64,000 nt of DNA from Clostridium saccharobutylicum DSM 13864. Lineage in GTDB: Bacteria > Bacillota > Clostridia > Clostridiales > Clostridiaceae. Position 1 is the first letter of the stretch. Each line of letters starts with the position of its first letter. The notes beneath the pieces were generated by a model, which did not search any database, had not been told where the DNA came from, and saw nothing but the letters and a program-made list of their open reading frames with translations. Shown in pieces: positions 51,967-60,675 of the stretch. The translations under genes and the position numbers were made by a program. Where the stretch lies: contig NC_022571.1 of assembly GCF_000473995.1 (NCBI RefSeq), positions 4,805,416 to 4,869,415 of the forward strand, read 5' to 3'.

Positions 51967-53151
51967 TTACTTTTTGTCAAAATGCTTATAAATTTCTTCA
52001 CTTACTTTCAACCATCCTTCTTTACCTAAGTGTTTAGCATCTACTAAAAATCCTTCTTTGTAGTCATATTGATGTAAGTTCAAAACTTCAAAACCATTAT
52101 CTTCTGCCATTTTTTCTACAGTTTTATAATACTCATCTCTTTTTTCCTTACTAAGTCCAACATAATCGTAGTACCATCCATTAACTGGTGGTAAAATAAT
52201 ATATGGTTTTATATTAAGCTCATTACAAACACTTAAGAAAAATTTATAATCGTTCATTTCCTTAGAATTCATTAAATCTTCTGACACAGATTGATCCTTA
52301 AATTGACCAACTTTATCTTTAATTTGAGAATTATAATATTTATCATTTAAATGAAATTCATTATTATATGTTACATTCTCGTTTTGTTTATTGATTCGTG
52401 AATGTTCATTTTCCCAATTAATATAATTAGGTTTCTTATCAGTTTTATCTGGTAGTTTGCTCAATTTTTTATATATTAGCGCCTTATCCTTAATCTTTAA
52501 TAAATATTGTTTAGTTTTATAATAAGGCTCAAGTAGTAGCTTTATTCCCTTATCAAAATTATTTTCATTTAGATATAACTTTGCATACAAAGCTTCTGCT
52601 GGATATTTTTTGGCTTTTGTTAAAAATCCATATACTCTTCCTGCATAATATTTCTTATTTTCTTCACTTATCTTAGGATTTTCTAAAAATGAGTAAAACT
52701 GTACATCCGAAAAATTAACTGCAAAGTTATAAGGCTGTATTCCATCAGCATCTTCAAACCATTGAAGAGATAATATATATGCTACTTTCTGATTATCCTG
52801 TAGGTTTCCTGCTCCTAAATAAGCTGCTTGTTGCAAATCCTGTGAATATGCTCGTCCAAAACAGCTTACCGCATATCCAGAACCATTAACCGGGAAGAGT
52901 TCCAATGCATTCTGTGGAACATCAACCCCCATTTCAGATGATCCTAACATAAATAAATCGCCATTGCTTGACAATATATTTTTTGTTATAACACTTTGAT
53001 CCTTAACTACATCAGAAAACTTTTTTCCCATTTGAGAAACATCTTTTTGTTGAATTAAAACTGATAACTTTTTATCTAATAATTCACTAGTTGTAATTGT
53101 CACAAAGATTGCAATTACTATTGGTATTAAAAAACTAAGTATTTTTTTCAT
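51967..53151 (-). CDS. dltD: D-alanyl-lipoteichoic acid acyltransferase DltD
   Basis: 394 residues: one N-terminal membrane anchor (about 4-26), then an extracellular SGNH-like domain. The nucleophile region is FMLGSSEMG near 67-75, and DAKHLGKEGW near 375-384 carries the catalytic Asp/His pair. It completes transfer of D-alanine to teichoic acid outside the membrane. In this operon it is the first gene, whereas in most Bacilli dltD comes last. Transcribed from a strong promoter 96 bp upstream. Confidence 0.94.
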   Translation of the reverse strand: MKKILSFLIPIVIAIFVTITTSELLDKKLSVLIQQKDVSQMGKKFSDVVKDQSVITKNILSSNGDLFMLGSSEMGVDVPQNALELFPVNGSGYAVSCFGRAYSQDLQQAAYLGAGNLQDNQKVAYILSLQWFEDADGIQPYNFAVNFSDVQFYSFLENPKISEENKKYYAGRVYGFLTKAKKYPAEALYAKLYLNENNFDKGIKLLLEPYYKTKQYLLKIKDKALIYKKLSKLPDKTDKKPNYINWENEHSRINKQNENVTYNNEFHLNDKYYNSQIKDKVGQFKDQSVSEDLMNSKEMNDYKFFLSVCNELNIKPYIILPPVNGWYYDYVGLSKEKRDEYYKTVEKMAEDNGFEVLNLHQYDYKEGFLVDAKHLGKEGWLKVSEEIYKHFDKK

Positions 53152-53246
53152 TATGTAGCAACCTCTTTTTCAAGTATTTGTCATATTTTCACATTGTATT
53201 TTAAGTTTTTACATATAAGGATGAAAATACAACCAAACCCATAGAT

Positions 53247-53275
53247 ATAATATTATTCATTATTAACTCTGTCAA
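53247..53275 (-). promoter_or_regulatory. dlt operon promoter
   Basis: Minus strand TTGACA (53270-53275), 17-bp spacer, TATTAT (53247-53252). Leader of about 95 nt. Confidence 0.75.
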
Positions 53276-53360
53276 GGTTATAAACTTCTGTAATTAAAAA
53301 TTTAATATAATTTTATGATTTGTATTCATTTTAAAAATAACGAAAACTATATTTTCATAT

Positions 53361-53405
53361 ACAAAAACATAATCAGCAAATTTACAATTTACTGACTATG
53401 TTTTA
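53361..53405 (-). terminator. Terminator of the nucleotide-sugar gene cluster
   Basis: AAAACATAATCAG (53364-53376) pairs with CTGACTATGTTTT (53392-53404) with one mismatch, followed on the minus strand by TTTTTG. Confidence 0.75.
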
Positions 53406-53475
53406 TTAATCACATGAAAATGAATAACATTTTTTAATATGCTAAATTAGAATTAATAATTAAATATTATTTATT

Positions 53476-54792
53476 TTATAACTTATAAATTTTTTCTCTA
53501 TTGTTAACTACATTCTTAGTTGCATTTCTAGTATCATATACCGCTTTAGCCTTAGCTACAACTTCTTCATAATCATAGCAGCTATGATTAGTTGTTATAA
53601 TTACTATATCTGAATCTTCAATAACTTCTGTCCAATCAACTGAGTGATAAACATTTCCTTTATATTTAGATACTGGACAATAAGGGTCATTTACTTTAAG
53701 ATCTGCACCATTCTTTTCAAGTAATTCAATTACTTTGAATGCTGGTGATTCTCTATAGTCATCAATATCATTCTTATAAGCAACTCCCATTACAAGAACT
53801 TTTGCTCCATTTAATGCTTTCTTATTCTTATTTAATATCTTCATTACATTATCTAATACAAATTCAGGCATTGAATCATTTATTTCTCCTGATGTTTCTA
53901 TTAGTCTTGTATGATAATCATATTCTTTTGCTTTCCATTCTAAATAGAAAGGATCAAGTGGAATACAATGTCCCCCTAAACCTGGACCTGGGTAAAATGG
54001 CATAAATCCATATGGCTTAGTTTTAGCTGCATCTATAACTTCCCATACATCAATTCCCATTCTATTACATAAGATAGCCATTTCATTTGCTAATCCTATA
54101 TTTATATTTCTAAAAGTATTTTCTAATATTTTTTCCATTTCAGCTACAGCTGGTGATGATACTGTATGTATATCTCCTTCTAAAATGTTTCTATATAGCG
54201 CTGCTGCTACTTCTGTACAATCTTCACTACATCCACCAACAACTTTTGGAGTATTCTTAGTGTTAAAGTCTTTATTACCTGGATCAACTCTTTCTGGTGA
54301 AAATGCTAAGAAAAAGTCTTCTCCACATTTTAAACCACTTTCTTCTAGAATTGGCTTAAGAACTTCTTCTGTTGTTCCTGGATATGTAGTACTTTCAAGA
54401 ACTACAAGCATTCCTTTGTGTAAATATTGTGCAACACTCTTAGTTGAGTCTACAACATATGATAAATCTGGTTGCTTATATAAATCTAATGGAGTAGGTA
54501 CGCAAATACAAATTGTATCTACATCTTTAACAAAACTAAAATCTGTAGTAGCTCTTAAAGTTCCCGATTCAACTAATTTCTTTAATTGCTCATCAACTAC
54601 ATCACCAATATAGTTTTCGCCCTTGTTAACCATGCTAACCTTTTGTTCTTGAACATCAAAACCAATAGTTTGATATCCAGCTCTAGCCTTTTCAACCGCT
54701 AATGGTAATCCAACATATCCAAGTCCAACTACACCAACTTTTGCAGTTTTATTATTTATTTTATCTAATAATTGTTGCTTTAATACTGACAT
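53476..54792 (-). CDS. UDP-N-acetyl-hexosamine 6-dehydrogenase (WbpA/WecC type)
   Basis: 438 residues. N-terminal Rossmann motif VGVVGLGYVGLPLAVEKARAG (short form GLGYVGLPLAVEKA), central VPTPLD and the catalytic-cysteine block GPGLGGHCIPLDPFYLEWKA, then a C-terminal UDP-binding domain with GVAYKNDIDDYRESPAFK. It oxidises C6 of a UDP-HexNAc twice to the uronic acid. With the two upstream genes (acetyltransferase, aminotransferase) it suggests a WbpA-WbpD-WbpE route to a di-N-acetylated uronic acid for a surface glycan. Confidence 0.92.
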   Translation of the reverse strand: MSVLKQQLLDKINNKTAKVGVVGLGYVGLPLAVEKARAGYQTIGFDVQEQKVSMVNKGENYIGDVVDEQLKKLVESGTLRATTDFSFVKDVDTICICVPTPLDLYKQPDLSYVVDSTKSVAQYLHKGMLVVLESTTYPGTTEEVLKPILEESGLKCGEDFFLAFSPERVDPGNKDFNTKNTPKVVGGCSEDCTEVAAALYRNILEGDIHTVSSPAVAEMEKILENTFRNINIGLANEMAILCNRMGIDVWEVIDAAKTKPYGFMPFYPGPGLGGHCIPLDPFYLEWKAKEYDYHTRLIETSGEINDSMPEFVLDNVMKILNKNKKALNGAKVLVMGVAYKNDIDDYRESPAFKVIELLEKNGADLKVNDPYCPVSKYKGNVYHSVDWTEVIEDSDIVIITTNHSCYDYEEVVAKAKAVYDTRNATKNVVNNREKIYKL

Positions 54793-54884
54793 CTTATACC
54801 TCCGTAATCGTATAATCTATAATTTTCATTAAAATTTTGTGTACTAATATTTAATTATTATTATTAACTATAATTTAAAGTTAT

Positions 54885-55463
54885 TTAGCTTTCTATACAT
54901 TCCACTTTTTCTTCATTTTTAGTGTATTTTTCTCCACAAGCACTGCATTTTGCATTCCCATCTTTAAATGCTAATTTTTCTCCACACTTGCACACATATC
55001 CACTTATCCTAGCTGGATTTCCAACAACTAAAGCATAATCTGGTATGTGTTTTGTAACTACTGCTCCTGCACCTACTAATGCATACTTTCCAATATTATG
55101 ACCACAAACAATTGTTACATTAGCACCTATAGATGCTCCCTTACCAATTATAGTATCTTTATACTCACTTTTTCTTTCTATAAAGCTTCTTGGATTTACT
55201 ACGTTCGTAAACACACAAGATGGTCCTAAAAACACATAATCTTCACAAATAACACCTGTATAAACAGATACATTGTTTTGTATCTTAACACCTTTTCCAA
55301 GCTTTACACCTGGAGAAATTACAACATTCTGCCCTATATTGCACTTTTCACCTATCTCACAGTTACCCATAACATGGGAAAAGTGCCATATTTTCGTTCC
55401 CTCACCTATTTTAACATTATCATCTACATAACTAGATTCATGTACAAAATAATTATTACTCAT
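54885..55463 (-). CDS. Left-handed beta-helix N-acetyltransferase (WbpD-like)
   Basis: 192 residues. Hexapeptide repeats run from about 12 to 150 (VKIGEGTKIWHFSHVMGN, IGQNVVISPGVKLGKGVKIQ), the WbpD-type block VFTNVVNPRSF is present, and a C-terminal zinc ribbon (CKCGEKLA then CSACGEKY, about 158-180) extends the fold. The WbpD family acetylates the 3-amino group of UDP-GlcNAc(3NH2)A. The zinc ribbon is found in several clostridial homologues. It lies between the aminotransferase and the dehydrogenase. Confidence 0.88.
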   Translation of the reverse strand: MSNNYFVHESSYVDDNVKIGEGTKIWHFSHVMGNCEIGEKCNIGQNVVISPGVKLGKGVKIQNNVSVYTGVICEDYVFLGPSCVFTNVVNPRSFIERKSEYKDTIIGKGASIGANVTIVCGHNIGKYALVGAGAVVTKHIPDYALVVGNPARISGYVCKCGEKLAFKDGNAKCSACGEKYTKNEEKVECIES

Positions 55464-55538
55464 AATTAATTCCTCTCAGTATTATTTAAATATTTTATTT
55501 AAACAAATTTAAATAACTATTATCAATAATTAAGATAA

Positions 55539-56720
55539 TTATTTCTTAATAGCATCAACTATATAATCAACTTGTTCATCAGTTAATTCTGGATAAACTG
55601 GTATTGCGAAAGTTCTATGTGAAAGATATTCTGCTACTGGCATATCTCCTTCTTTATAACCAAGGTTCTTATATACCTTTTGTAAATGTAATGGAACAGG
55701 ATAATATACACCTGTTGCTACGCCTTTTTCTTTAAGTTTACTTAACATAGCTTCCCTATCTTCACTTTGAAGTATATACATATGATATACTGGCTCATTT
55801 TCTTCTTTTATTACTGGAGTTACTAAATTTGTATCTTTTAATTTTTCATCATATATTTTTGCAATTTCTCTTCTTCTTGCATTCCATCTATCTAAATGTG
55901 GTAATTTCACTCTTAAAATTGCAGCTTGAATAGCATCTAATCTTGTGTTATATCCAATTAAATAGTTATAATATTTTAATGGATTATATACTGTATCATC
56001 TGCATTTTGAACTGTAGCTACTTCTTCAGTTATGTTGTTTAATAGATTGTAAGCTTTTTGACCATTTTCTCCACTTCCATGAGTTCTCAAAGCTCTTGCT
56101 ATTGTTGCTATATCATCATCCGATGTTACTATCATACCACCATCACCAGCGCATCCAAGGTTCTTTGTTGGGAAAAATGAGAAACAAGCCACGTCACCAA
56201 GTGTCCCTATATTTCTGCCCTTATATTTAGAACCTACAGCCTGACAAGCATCTTCAATCACTTTTAAGTTATGTTTTTTAGCTATTTCATTTATTTCATC
56301 CATTCTAGCACTTTGACCAAAGATATGTACTGGAACAATAGCTTTTGTCTTACTTGTAATCTTTTCTTCTATTTTACTTGGATCTATATCAAATGTGTCT
56401 TTTTCTACATCTACAAACACTGGTATTGCTCCTACAGCTGAAATAGTCTCTGCTGTAGCAAAAAAAGTAAATGGTGTAGTTATTACTTCATCACCTTCTC
56501 CTATACCTAAAGATTTTAATGCAATAACTAATGCATCAGTTCCATTTCCTACTGATATTGCATGTTTAACACCAACATATTCTGCAAATTCTTTTTCAAA
56601 TTCAGTTACATTCTTACCCATGATATAACCTGCAGAAGAAAGAACCTCTTTAGTTACTCTATCTAAATCTTCAGCAATAGACTTATATTGAGCTTTTAAA
56701 TCAATTAATGGAATATTCAT
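55539..56720 (-). CDS. DegT/DnrJ/EryC1/StrS family aminotransferase (WbpE-like)
   Basis: 393 residues, a PLP-dependent sugar aminotransferase. HAISVGNGTDALVIALKSL and EGDEVITTPFTFFATAE are N-terminal blocks; the PLP lysine is in FSFFPTKNLGCAGDGGMIVT near 187-206 (short form SFFPTKNLGCAGDGG). YNTRLDAIQAAIL follows. It transaminates a 3-keto sugar nucleotide; WbpE-type specificity is inferred from the neighbouring genes. A WbpB-type oxidase that makes the keto sugar is not in this window. First gene of the three-gene cluster; AAGGAGCGAGG precedes the ATG. Confidence 0.92.
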   Translation of the reverse strand: MNIPLIDLKAQYKSIAEDLDRVTKEVLSSAGYIMGKNVTEFEKEFAEYVGVKHAISVGNGTDALVIALKSLGIGEGDEVITTPFTFFATAETISAVGAIPVFVDVEKDTFDIDPSKIEEKITSKTKAIVPVHIFGQSARMDEINEIAKKHNLKVIEDACQAVGSKYKGRNIGTLGDVACFSFFPTKNLGCAGDGGMIVTSDDDIATIARALRTHGSGENGQKAYNLLNNITEEVATVQNADDTVYNPLKYYNYLIGYNTRLDAIQAAILRVKLPHLDRWNARRREIAKIYDEKLKDTNLVTPVIKEENEPVYHMYILQSEDREAMLSKLKEKGVATGVYYPVPLHLQKVYKNLGYKEGDMPVAEYLSHRTFAIPVYPELTDEQVDYIVDAIKK

Positions 56721-56776
56721 TTTTCCTCGCTCCTTAACTCTACTTTATAATATATTATTTAACAAATATCTTCTTT

Positions 56777-56814
56777 AAGGCACATTCACAAAAATAACAA
56801 GTCCATGTACCTAA
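56777..56814. repeat. AGGCACAT palindromic repeat, minimal copy
   Basis: AAGGCACATTCACAAAAATAAC-AAGTCC-ATGTACCTA; ends almost fused, located upstream of the aminotransferase gene. Confidence 0.7.
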
Positions 56815-56916
56815 AGTAATTTGTTCCATTAGACTAACATGAATATTTTAACATACTTAATTAGATAAATAAATAAACTTTTTGTTTTATAAAATCATAT
56901 AAAAACAAACAACAAA

Positions 56917-59214
56917 TCAAATATTGTCACATAAATACTTATTTATTGGATACCATTCATTCGGTAACAACACTCCATATTTATTAGTTATATATCTATC
57001 ATCAATTAACAGAACTCTACCTGTATCAGTTTCTGTTCTTATAACTCTTCCAACTCCTTGCTGTACCTTATTTATTCCTGGAAACACATAAGCATAATCA
57101 TATCCATTTTCTTTATAGAATTCTTTTATTATTTCATTTTCCATGCCAATTTTAGGATATCCAACACCTATAATTATACTTCCTATTAATTGATTCCCTG
57201 GAAGATCTATTCCTTCTGAAAACATTCCTCCTAAAACACAAAATACAAGAAGATTATTGTTATTTTTAAACTTTTCTAGAAAATCTGTTTTTTCTTCCTC
57301 TGACATACCCTGTTTTTGTTTAATTAATTTATAATTATTTATATTTCTTTGATTCATCTTATCCCATAATAATTCCATATATGCATACGAAGGTGAAAAA
57401 ATTATATAATTTCCAACTCTCTTATTTATAAAACTACATATAGTATCACCAACTAATTTCAATGTTTTTTTCCTATAATTATATCTAATATTAATAGGGC
57501 TTACATATACTTTTAAGTTTTCTTTTTTAAATGGTGATGGTAATTTTAATCTATAACTTTTTTCATCTCCACCAAGCATATCAATATAATATTTTATTGG
57601 TGACATTGTAGCTGAAAATAAAATTACAGAATAACATTTTGATAGATATTCTTTCAGATTCTTAGATGGATCTACACAAAATAATGTTAATTGAAAATCC
57701 TTCGATTCCTTTTTCATGCAAGTCACATAATTTTTATCATATAATTGCATAGTCCCATTGAATGCATTTATATCAAAATATAATTGTAATATCTCTTCAT
57801 ATCCCCCAAATTTACTTCCTCTTACTAAAATTTCTTCACTTTCTTTTAAGAAAAGCTTTAATATTTTATTTAACTCTTTCGGTCCCTCTGCTTCATAAAA
57901 CCATTCAACTTCTTTTTCATCGCACTCATTTCTTAAATCAATGAAGTAATTATTAATCTTTCCTAGTACTGAATGAAGCTTGTTAAATTTCCCTTTTGTT
58001 ATCTTCTTGCAATTTAATATTTGGCTTTTGCATAAAGTTGCAGAATACATATTTCTCGATCTATCTATCAAATTATGAGCTTCATCAATTAAAACTATAT
58101 TTCCATTACTCTCTAACATTCTAGTTAATGATACTCTAGGATCAAAAATATAATTATAATCACATATAATTCCATCACAGTACATGCTTAAATCTAAAGA
58201 TAGTTCAAAAGGACATACTGCGTATTTTTCGGCATATTTCTGCAATATTTCCGAGGAAATACATTCCTCATTCTTAAGAACATCTAATATTACAATTCTG
58301 ATTCTGCTATAATATTCATTTGCATATTTACAATTTTCCGGATTACAATCAAAAGTATCATTACAGCACATCTTTTCTTTAGCTGTAATTATTATGCTCT
58401 TAAAATTTAATCCTTCTTGTCTTAGTCTTTTAAAAGCATCTTCAGCAACTTCTCTATTTATAGTTTTCGATGTCAAATATATTATCCGCTCTCCAATCTC
58501 TTCACCTAGTGCTTTTACAGAAGGAAATATAGTTGAAATAGTTTTTCCTATTCCTGTTGGAGCTTGCACAAATAATCTTTCTCCTTCTTTTATAGTACAA
58601 TAAGATATATTAATTAACCTTCTTTGTCCTTCTCTATATTTTTCAAATGGAAATTTAATTAATTTTATAGATTCATTTCTTATGTTCCTTTGTTTATTGA
58701 TAAAAAGAATAAAATTTTCATATTCTTTTAAAACCTTTAATGTGAATTCTTCCAATTCAAACATTGTAAATTTCTTTTCAAAACTCTTAACTTCATCGGT
58801 TTCCAAGTGAACATATGACAACCTTATATAAATTTCTTCTACTTTATTTTGCTTGCCATACATAAAAGCATATATTTTTGCTTGTGCCCAATGTAATTCA
58901 TTTAAATCATCAATATACGCAAAGTTCTTATAAGTTGACTTAATTTCTTCTATAATAATTTTATCTTCTATAATAATACCATCGGCTCTACCTTCAATAT
59001 TTATTACACTTTTCTCCATTTCAAATTTATATGTTAAGTAAACTTCTTTTTCATAATTCTTATAAATCCTTTCATTGTCAGCTTGAAGTTTCTGATGAGC
59101 TTTTATTCCATCCACAGCCCTAGCGCTTCCAGAAAATCTATTATCTATATGACCTTTTTTCAAACAGAATTCGACCAAGTTTCTTACAGATTCCTTTATA
59201 ATAACTTTATCCAT
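56917..59214 (-). CDS. XPD/DinG-type DNA helicase with N-terminal PD-(D/E)xK nuclease domain
   Basis: 765 residues from MDKVIIKESVRN. The N-terminal domain has a Cas4/RecB-like nuclease core: D78 (GRADG), E90 and K92 (IIIEEIKST), then QAKIYAFMYG. An SF2 helicase follows: Walker A APTGIGKT (218-225), four cysteines of a 4Fe-4S cluster (MCCNDTFDCNPENCKYA and AVCPFEL), VLIDEAHNLID, FSATMSP and QGVGRVIRTETD. Such fusions are predicted to process recombination or R-loop intermediates. The upstream ATG at 59310 is rejected: it lies within a palindromic repeat, while GAGGG precedes the chosen ATG. Confidence 0.85.
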   Translation of the reverse strand: MDKVIIKESVRNLVEFCLKKGHIDNRFSGSARAVDGIKAHQKLQADNERIYKNYEKEVYLTYKFEMEKSVINIEGRADGIIIEDKIIIEEIKSTYKNFAYIDDLNELHWAQAKIYAFMYGKQNKVEEIYIRLSYVHLETDEVKSFEKKFTMFELEEFTLKVLKEYENFILFINKQRNIRNESIKLIKFPFEKYREGQRRLINISYCTIKEGERLFVQAPTGIGKTISTIFPSVKALGEEIGERIIYLTSKTINREVAEDAFKRLRQEGLNFKSIIITAKEKMCCNDTFDCNPENCKYANEYYSRIRIVILDVLKNEECISSEILQKYAEKYAVCPFELSLDLSMYCDGIICDYNYIFDPRVSLTRMLESNGNIVLIDEAHNLIDRSRNMYSATLCKSQILNCKKITKGKFNKLHSVLGKINNYFIDLRNECDEKEVEWFYEAEGPKELNKILKLFLKESEEILVRGSKFGGYEEILQLYFDINAFNGTMQLYDKNYVTCMKKESKDFQLTLFCVDPSKNLKEYLSKCYSVILFSATMSPIKYYIDMLGGDEKSYRLKLPSPFKKENLKVYVSPINIRYNYRKKTLKLVGDTICSFINKRVGNYIIFSPSYAYMELLWDKMNQRNINNYKLIKQKQGMSEEEKTDFLEKFKNNNNLLVFCVLGGMFSEGIDLPGNQLIGSIIIGVGYPKIGMENEIIKEFYKENGYDYAYVFPGINKVQQGVGRVIRTETDTGRVLLIDDRYITNKYGVLLPNEWYPINKYLCDNI

Positions 59215-59232
59215 AATATCCCTCACTAAAAT

Positions 59233-59394
59233 AAGGCACACGAAAATAAATAACAGTTCTAAAGTTGCCATGAATATTTTTTGCCAGGCGAAGAGGCAAA
59301 TTGTCCTCATAGTAGGACTATTAGATCAATTTGCCAATGCATGATGATGCAAAATAGTATGGCAAATGGACTTGTTATTTTTTAAATGTGCCTA
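59233..59394. repeat. AGGCACAT palindromic repeat, best-preserved full copy (about 160 bp)
   Basis: Ends AAGGCACACGAAAATAAAT and GTTATTTTTTAAATGTGCCTA. The second stem TTGCCATgaATATTTT / AAAATagTATGGCAA, third stem GGCAAATTG / CAATTTGCC, and apex CATAGTAGGACTATTAGA are all intact. It lies upstream of the helicase gene. Confidence 0.85.
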
Positions 59395-59433
59395 CGTAGT
59401 TAAAAAGTTTAAAATCAATCATTAAATTTATAA

Positions 59434-59484
59434 AACACCTACTTAATTAGTAATTCAAAATTTAAATACTTAATTAAGTAGGTG
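59434..59484 (-). terminator. Terminator downstream of the DUF1836 gene
   Basis: ACACCTACTTAATTAG pairs with CTTAATTAAGTAGGTGC, followed on the minus strand by TTTTATAAATTT. Confidence 0.8.
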
Positions 59485-59531
59485 CTTCATAATATATGAT
59501 AATTAGTAATTTGATTTAACTATATTTACTC

Positions 59532-60122
59532 TTAATCCGTAATATATTCATTCACTATTTTTTGAGCTAACTTTTTTATAACACTAGCTTCTGCAATTAG
59601 TGATAAAACTAATAAGAAAACCCTTATTCTTTCTTCCTGTTCATCTTTAAGTTCAAACTTTTTTACTAATTGCTCTAATTTTTCTTCATTTGTCATAGAT
59701 GTAATTAAATAATCGCCTAAACTTTCTTTTTGTATTTGTACAAAAATTTTGTATGTTTCTTCCCATGATATTATATCATCATTTCTATCGTTTATTTCAT
59801 TAAAAGCAAGACTAAAAACTTTTTTAATTTCTTCTGTAGTTAAAACTGGCCTCATATAACTAAGCAATATTAATTGTATTAAATGCATTTTAGTGTATCC
59901 TCTTTTTTTACCATCCTCTGGCTTAGTTATAACTTCGCTTTTAATATAATTTTGAACTATATTATTAGTGAATTTTTCATCAACAAATTTATCATTCAAA
60001 AGGTCTATAACTTGAGATAAAAACAAATTATACTTTGGTAGATCATCATATGAAACCGAACTATAATTAGACATTTCTTTTGCTAACTTGTTTATATAAT
60101 CTGAATCAAACTTTTTTTCCAT
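59532..60122 (-). CDS. DUF1836 domain protein
   Basis: 196 residues. The segment DLPKYNLFLSQVIDLLND followed by KKRGYTKMHLIQLILLSYMRPVLTTEEIKKVF (short form YTKMHLIQLILL) fits the DUF1836 family, which has a MerR-like winged-helix appearance and no known function. Two starts are possible: GTG at 60131 (AGGA 7 nt before) and ATG at 60122 (AGGTG 6 nt before); ATG is chosen. It is divergent from abrB, sharing the 550-bp control region. Confidence 0.75.
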   Translation of the reverse strand: MEKKFDSDYINKLAKEMSNYSSVSYDDLPKYNLFLSQVIDLLNDKFVDEKFTNNIVQNYIKSEVITKPEDGKKRGYTKMHLIQLILLSYMRPVLTTEEIKKVFSLAFNEINDRNDDIISWEETYKIFVQIQKESLGDYLITSMTNEEKLEQLVKKFELKDEQEERIRVFLLVLSLIAEASVIKKLAQKIVNEYITD

Positions 60123-60486
60123 AGTATGCACCTACACTTCCTGATGTTAAATCTATCTTCATTATAGAGTATTATTAAACTTATTACAATTTACTTTTTA
60201 CAGCATAACTTGTATTTTGCATATTATATTTATAATTGTTTGATTTTTTTATTATTATACTGTTCATAACTTTCAAATGATGTTTGGAGAAAAAATATCT
60301 AATTTATGTAATCTCTCGACATTATTATTTATAGTTTCTGTTTTTCTGCCTAAAGAATACTCAAATTACTTCTATTCTTGGATTTGTAAATTTTTTATAT
60401 AAATCAATTTGTTAAAACAAATCTTATTTAAATCTCAATTAATAATTGTGTACACGCCATTCCAGATAATTTAATCTTCAAATTTA
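60123..60486. other. Shared upstream region of the DUF1836 and abrB genes
   Basis: About 360 bp without ORF. Contains a one-mismatch Spo0A box (TGTCGAG on the minus strand, near 60316-60322). No other structure recognised. Confidence 0.4.
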
Positions 60487-60512
60487 AATACCATTTATTG
60501 AAAAAAATGGTA

Positions 60513-60541
60513 TTGACTTTTCTAAAATATGGTAGTATATT
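60513..60541 (+). promoter_or_regulatory. abrB upstream promoter P1
   Basis: TTGACT (60513-60518), 17-bp spacer, TATATT (60536-60541). The -35 overlaps the right arm of a hairpin-forming repeat AATACCATT / AATGGTATT (60487-60514). Confidence 0.65.
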
Positions 60542-60603
60542 TTATGTAAGATGTTTATTAAGGTTGAATTTTGTAATTTCTTATGAAGAAATTGAAATAC
60601 TTA

Positions 60604-60632
60604 TTGACTTTATATTACATACTTGGTAATAT
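60604..60632 (+). promoter_or_regulatory. abrB proximal promoter P2
   Basis: TTGACT (60604-60609), 17-bp spacer, TAATAT (60627-60632). Predicted start near 60639; P1 and P2 share the TTGACTTT and ATATGGTAG words. Confidence 0.7.
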
Positions 60633-60644
60633 GGTAGAGTAGAA

Positions 60645-60651
60645 TGTCGAA
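60645..60651 (+). promoter_or_regulatory. Spo0A box in the abrB leader
   Basis: TGTCGAA, a perfect 0A box, at about +7 to +13 from the P2 start, the same position as the repressing 0A boxes of B. subtilis abrB. Confidence 0.75.
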
Positions 60652-60675
60652 TTGTGTAATTAGGAGGAATTTTTT

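Noticed and set aside
59215..59310. Longer start for the nuclease-helicase
   Set aside because: The extra N-terminal residues are encoded by the palindromic repeat and lack a ribosome-binding site.
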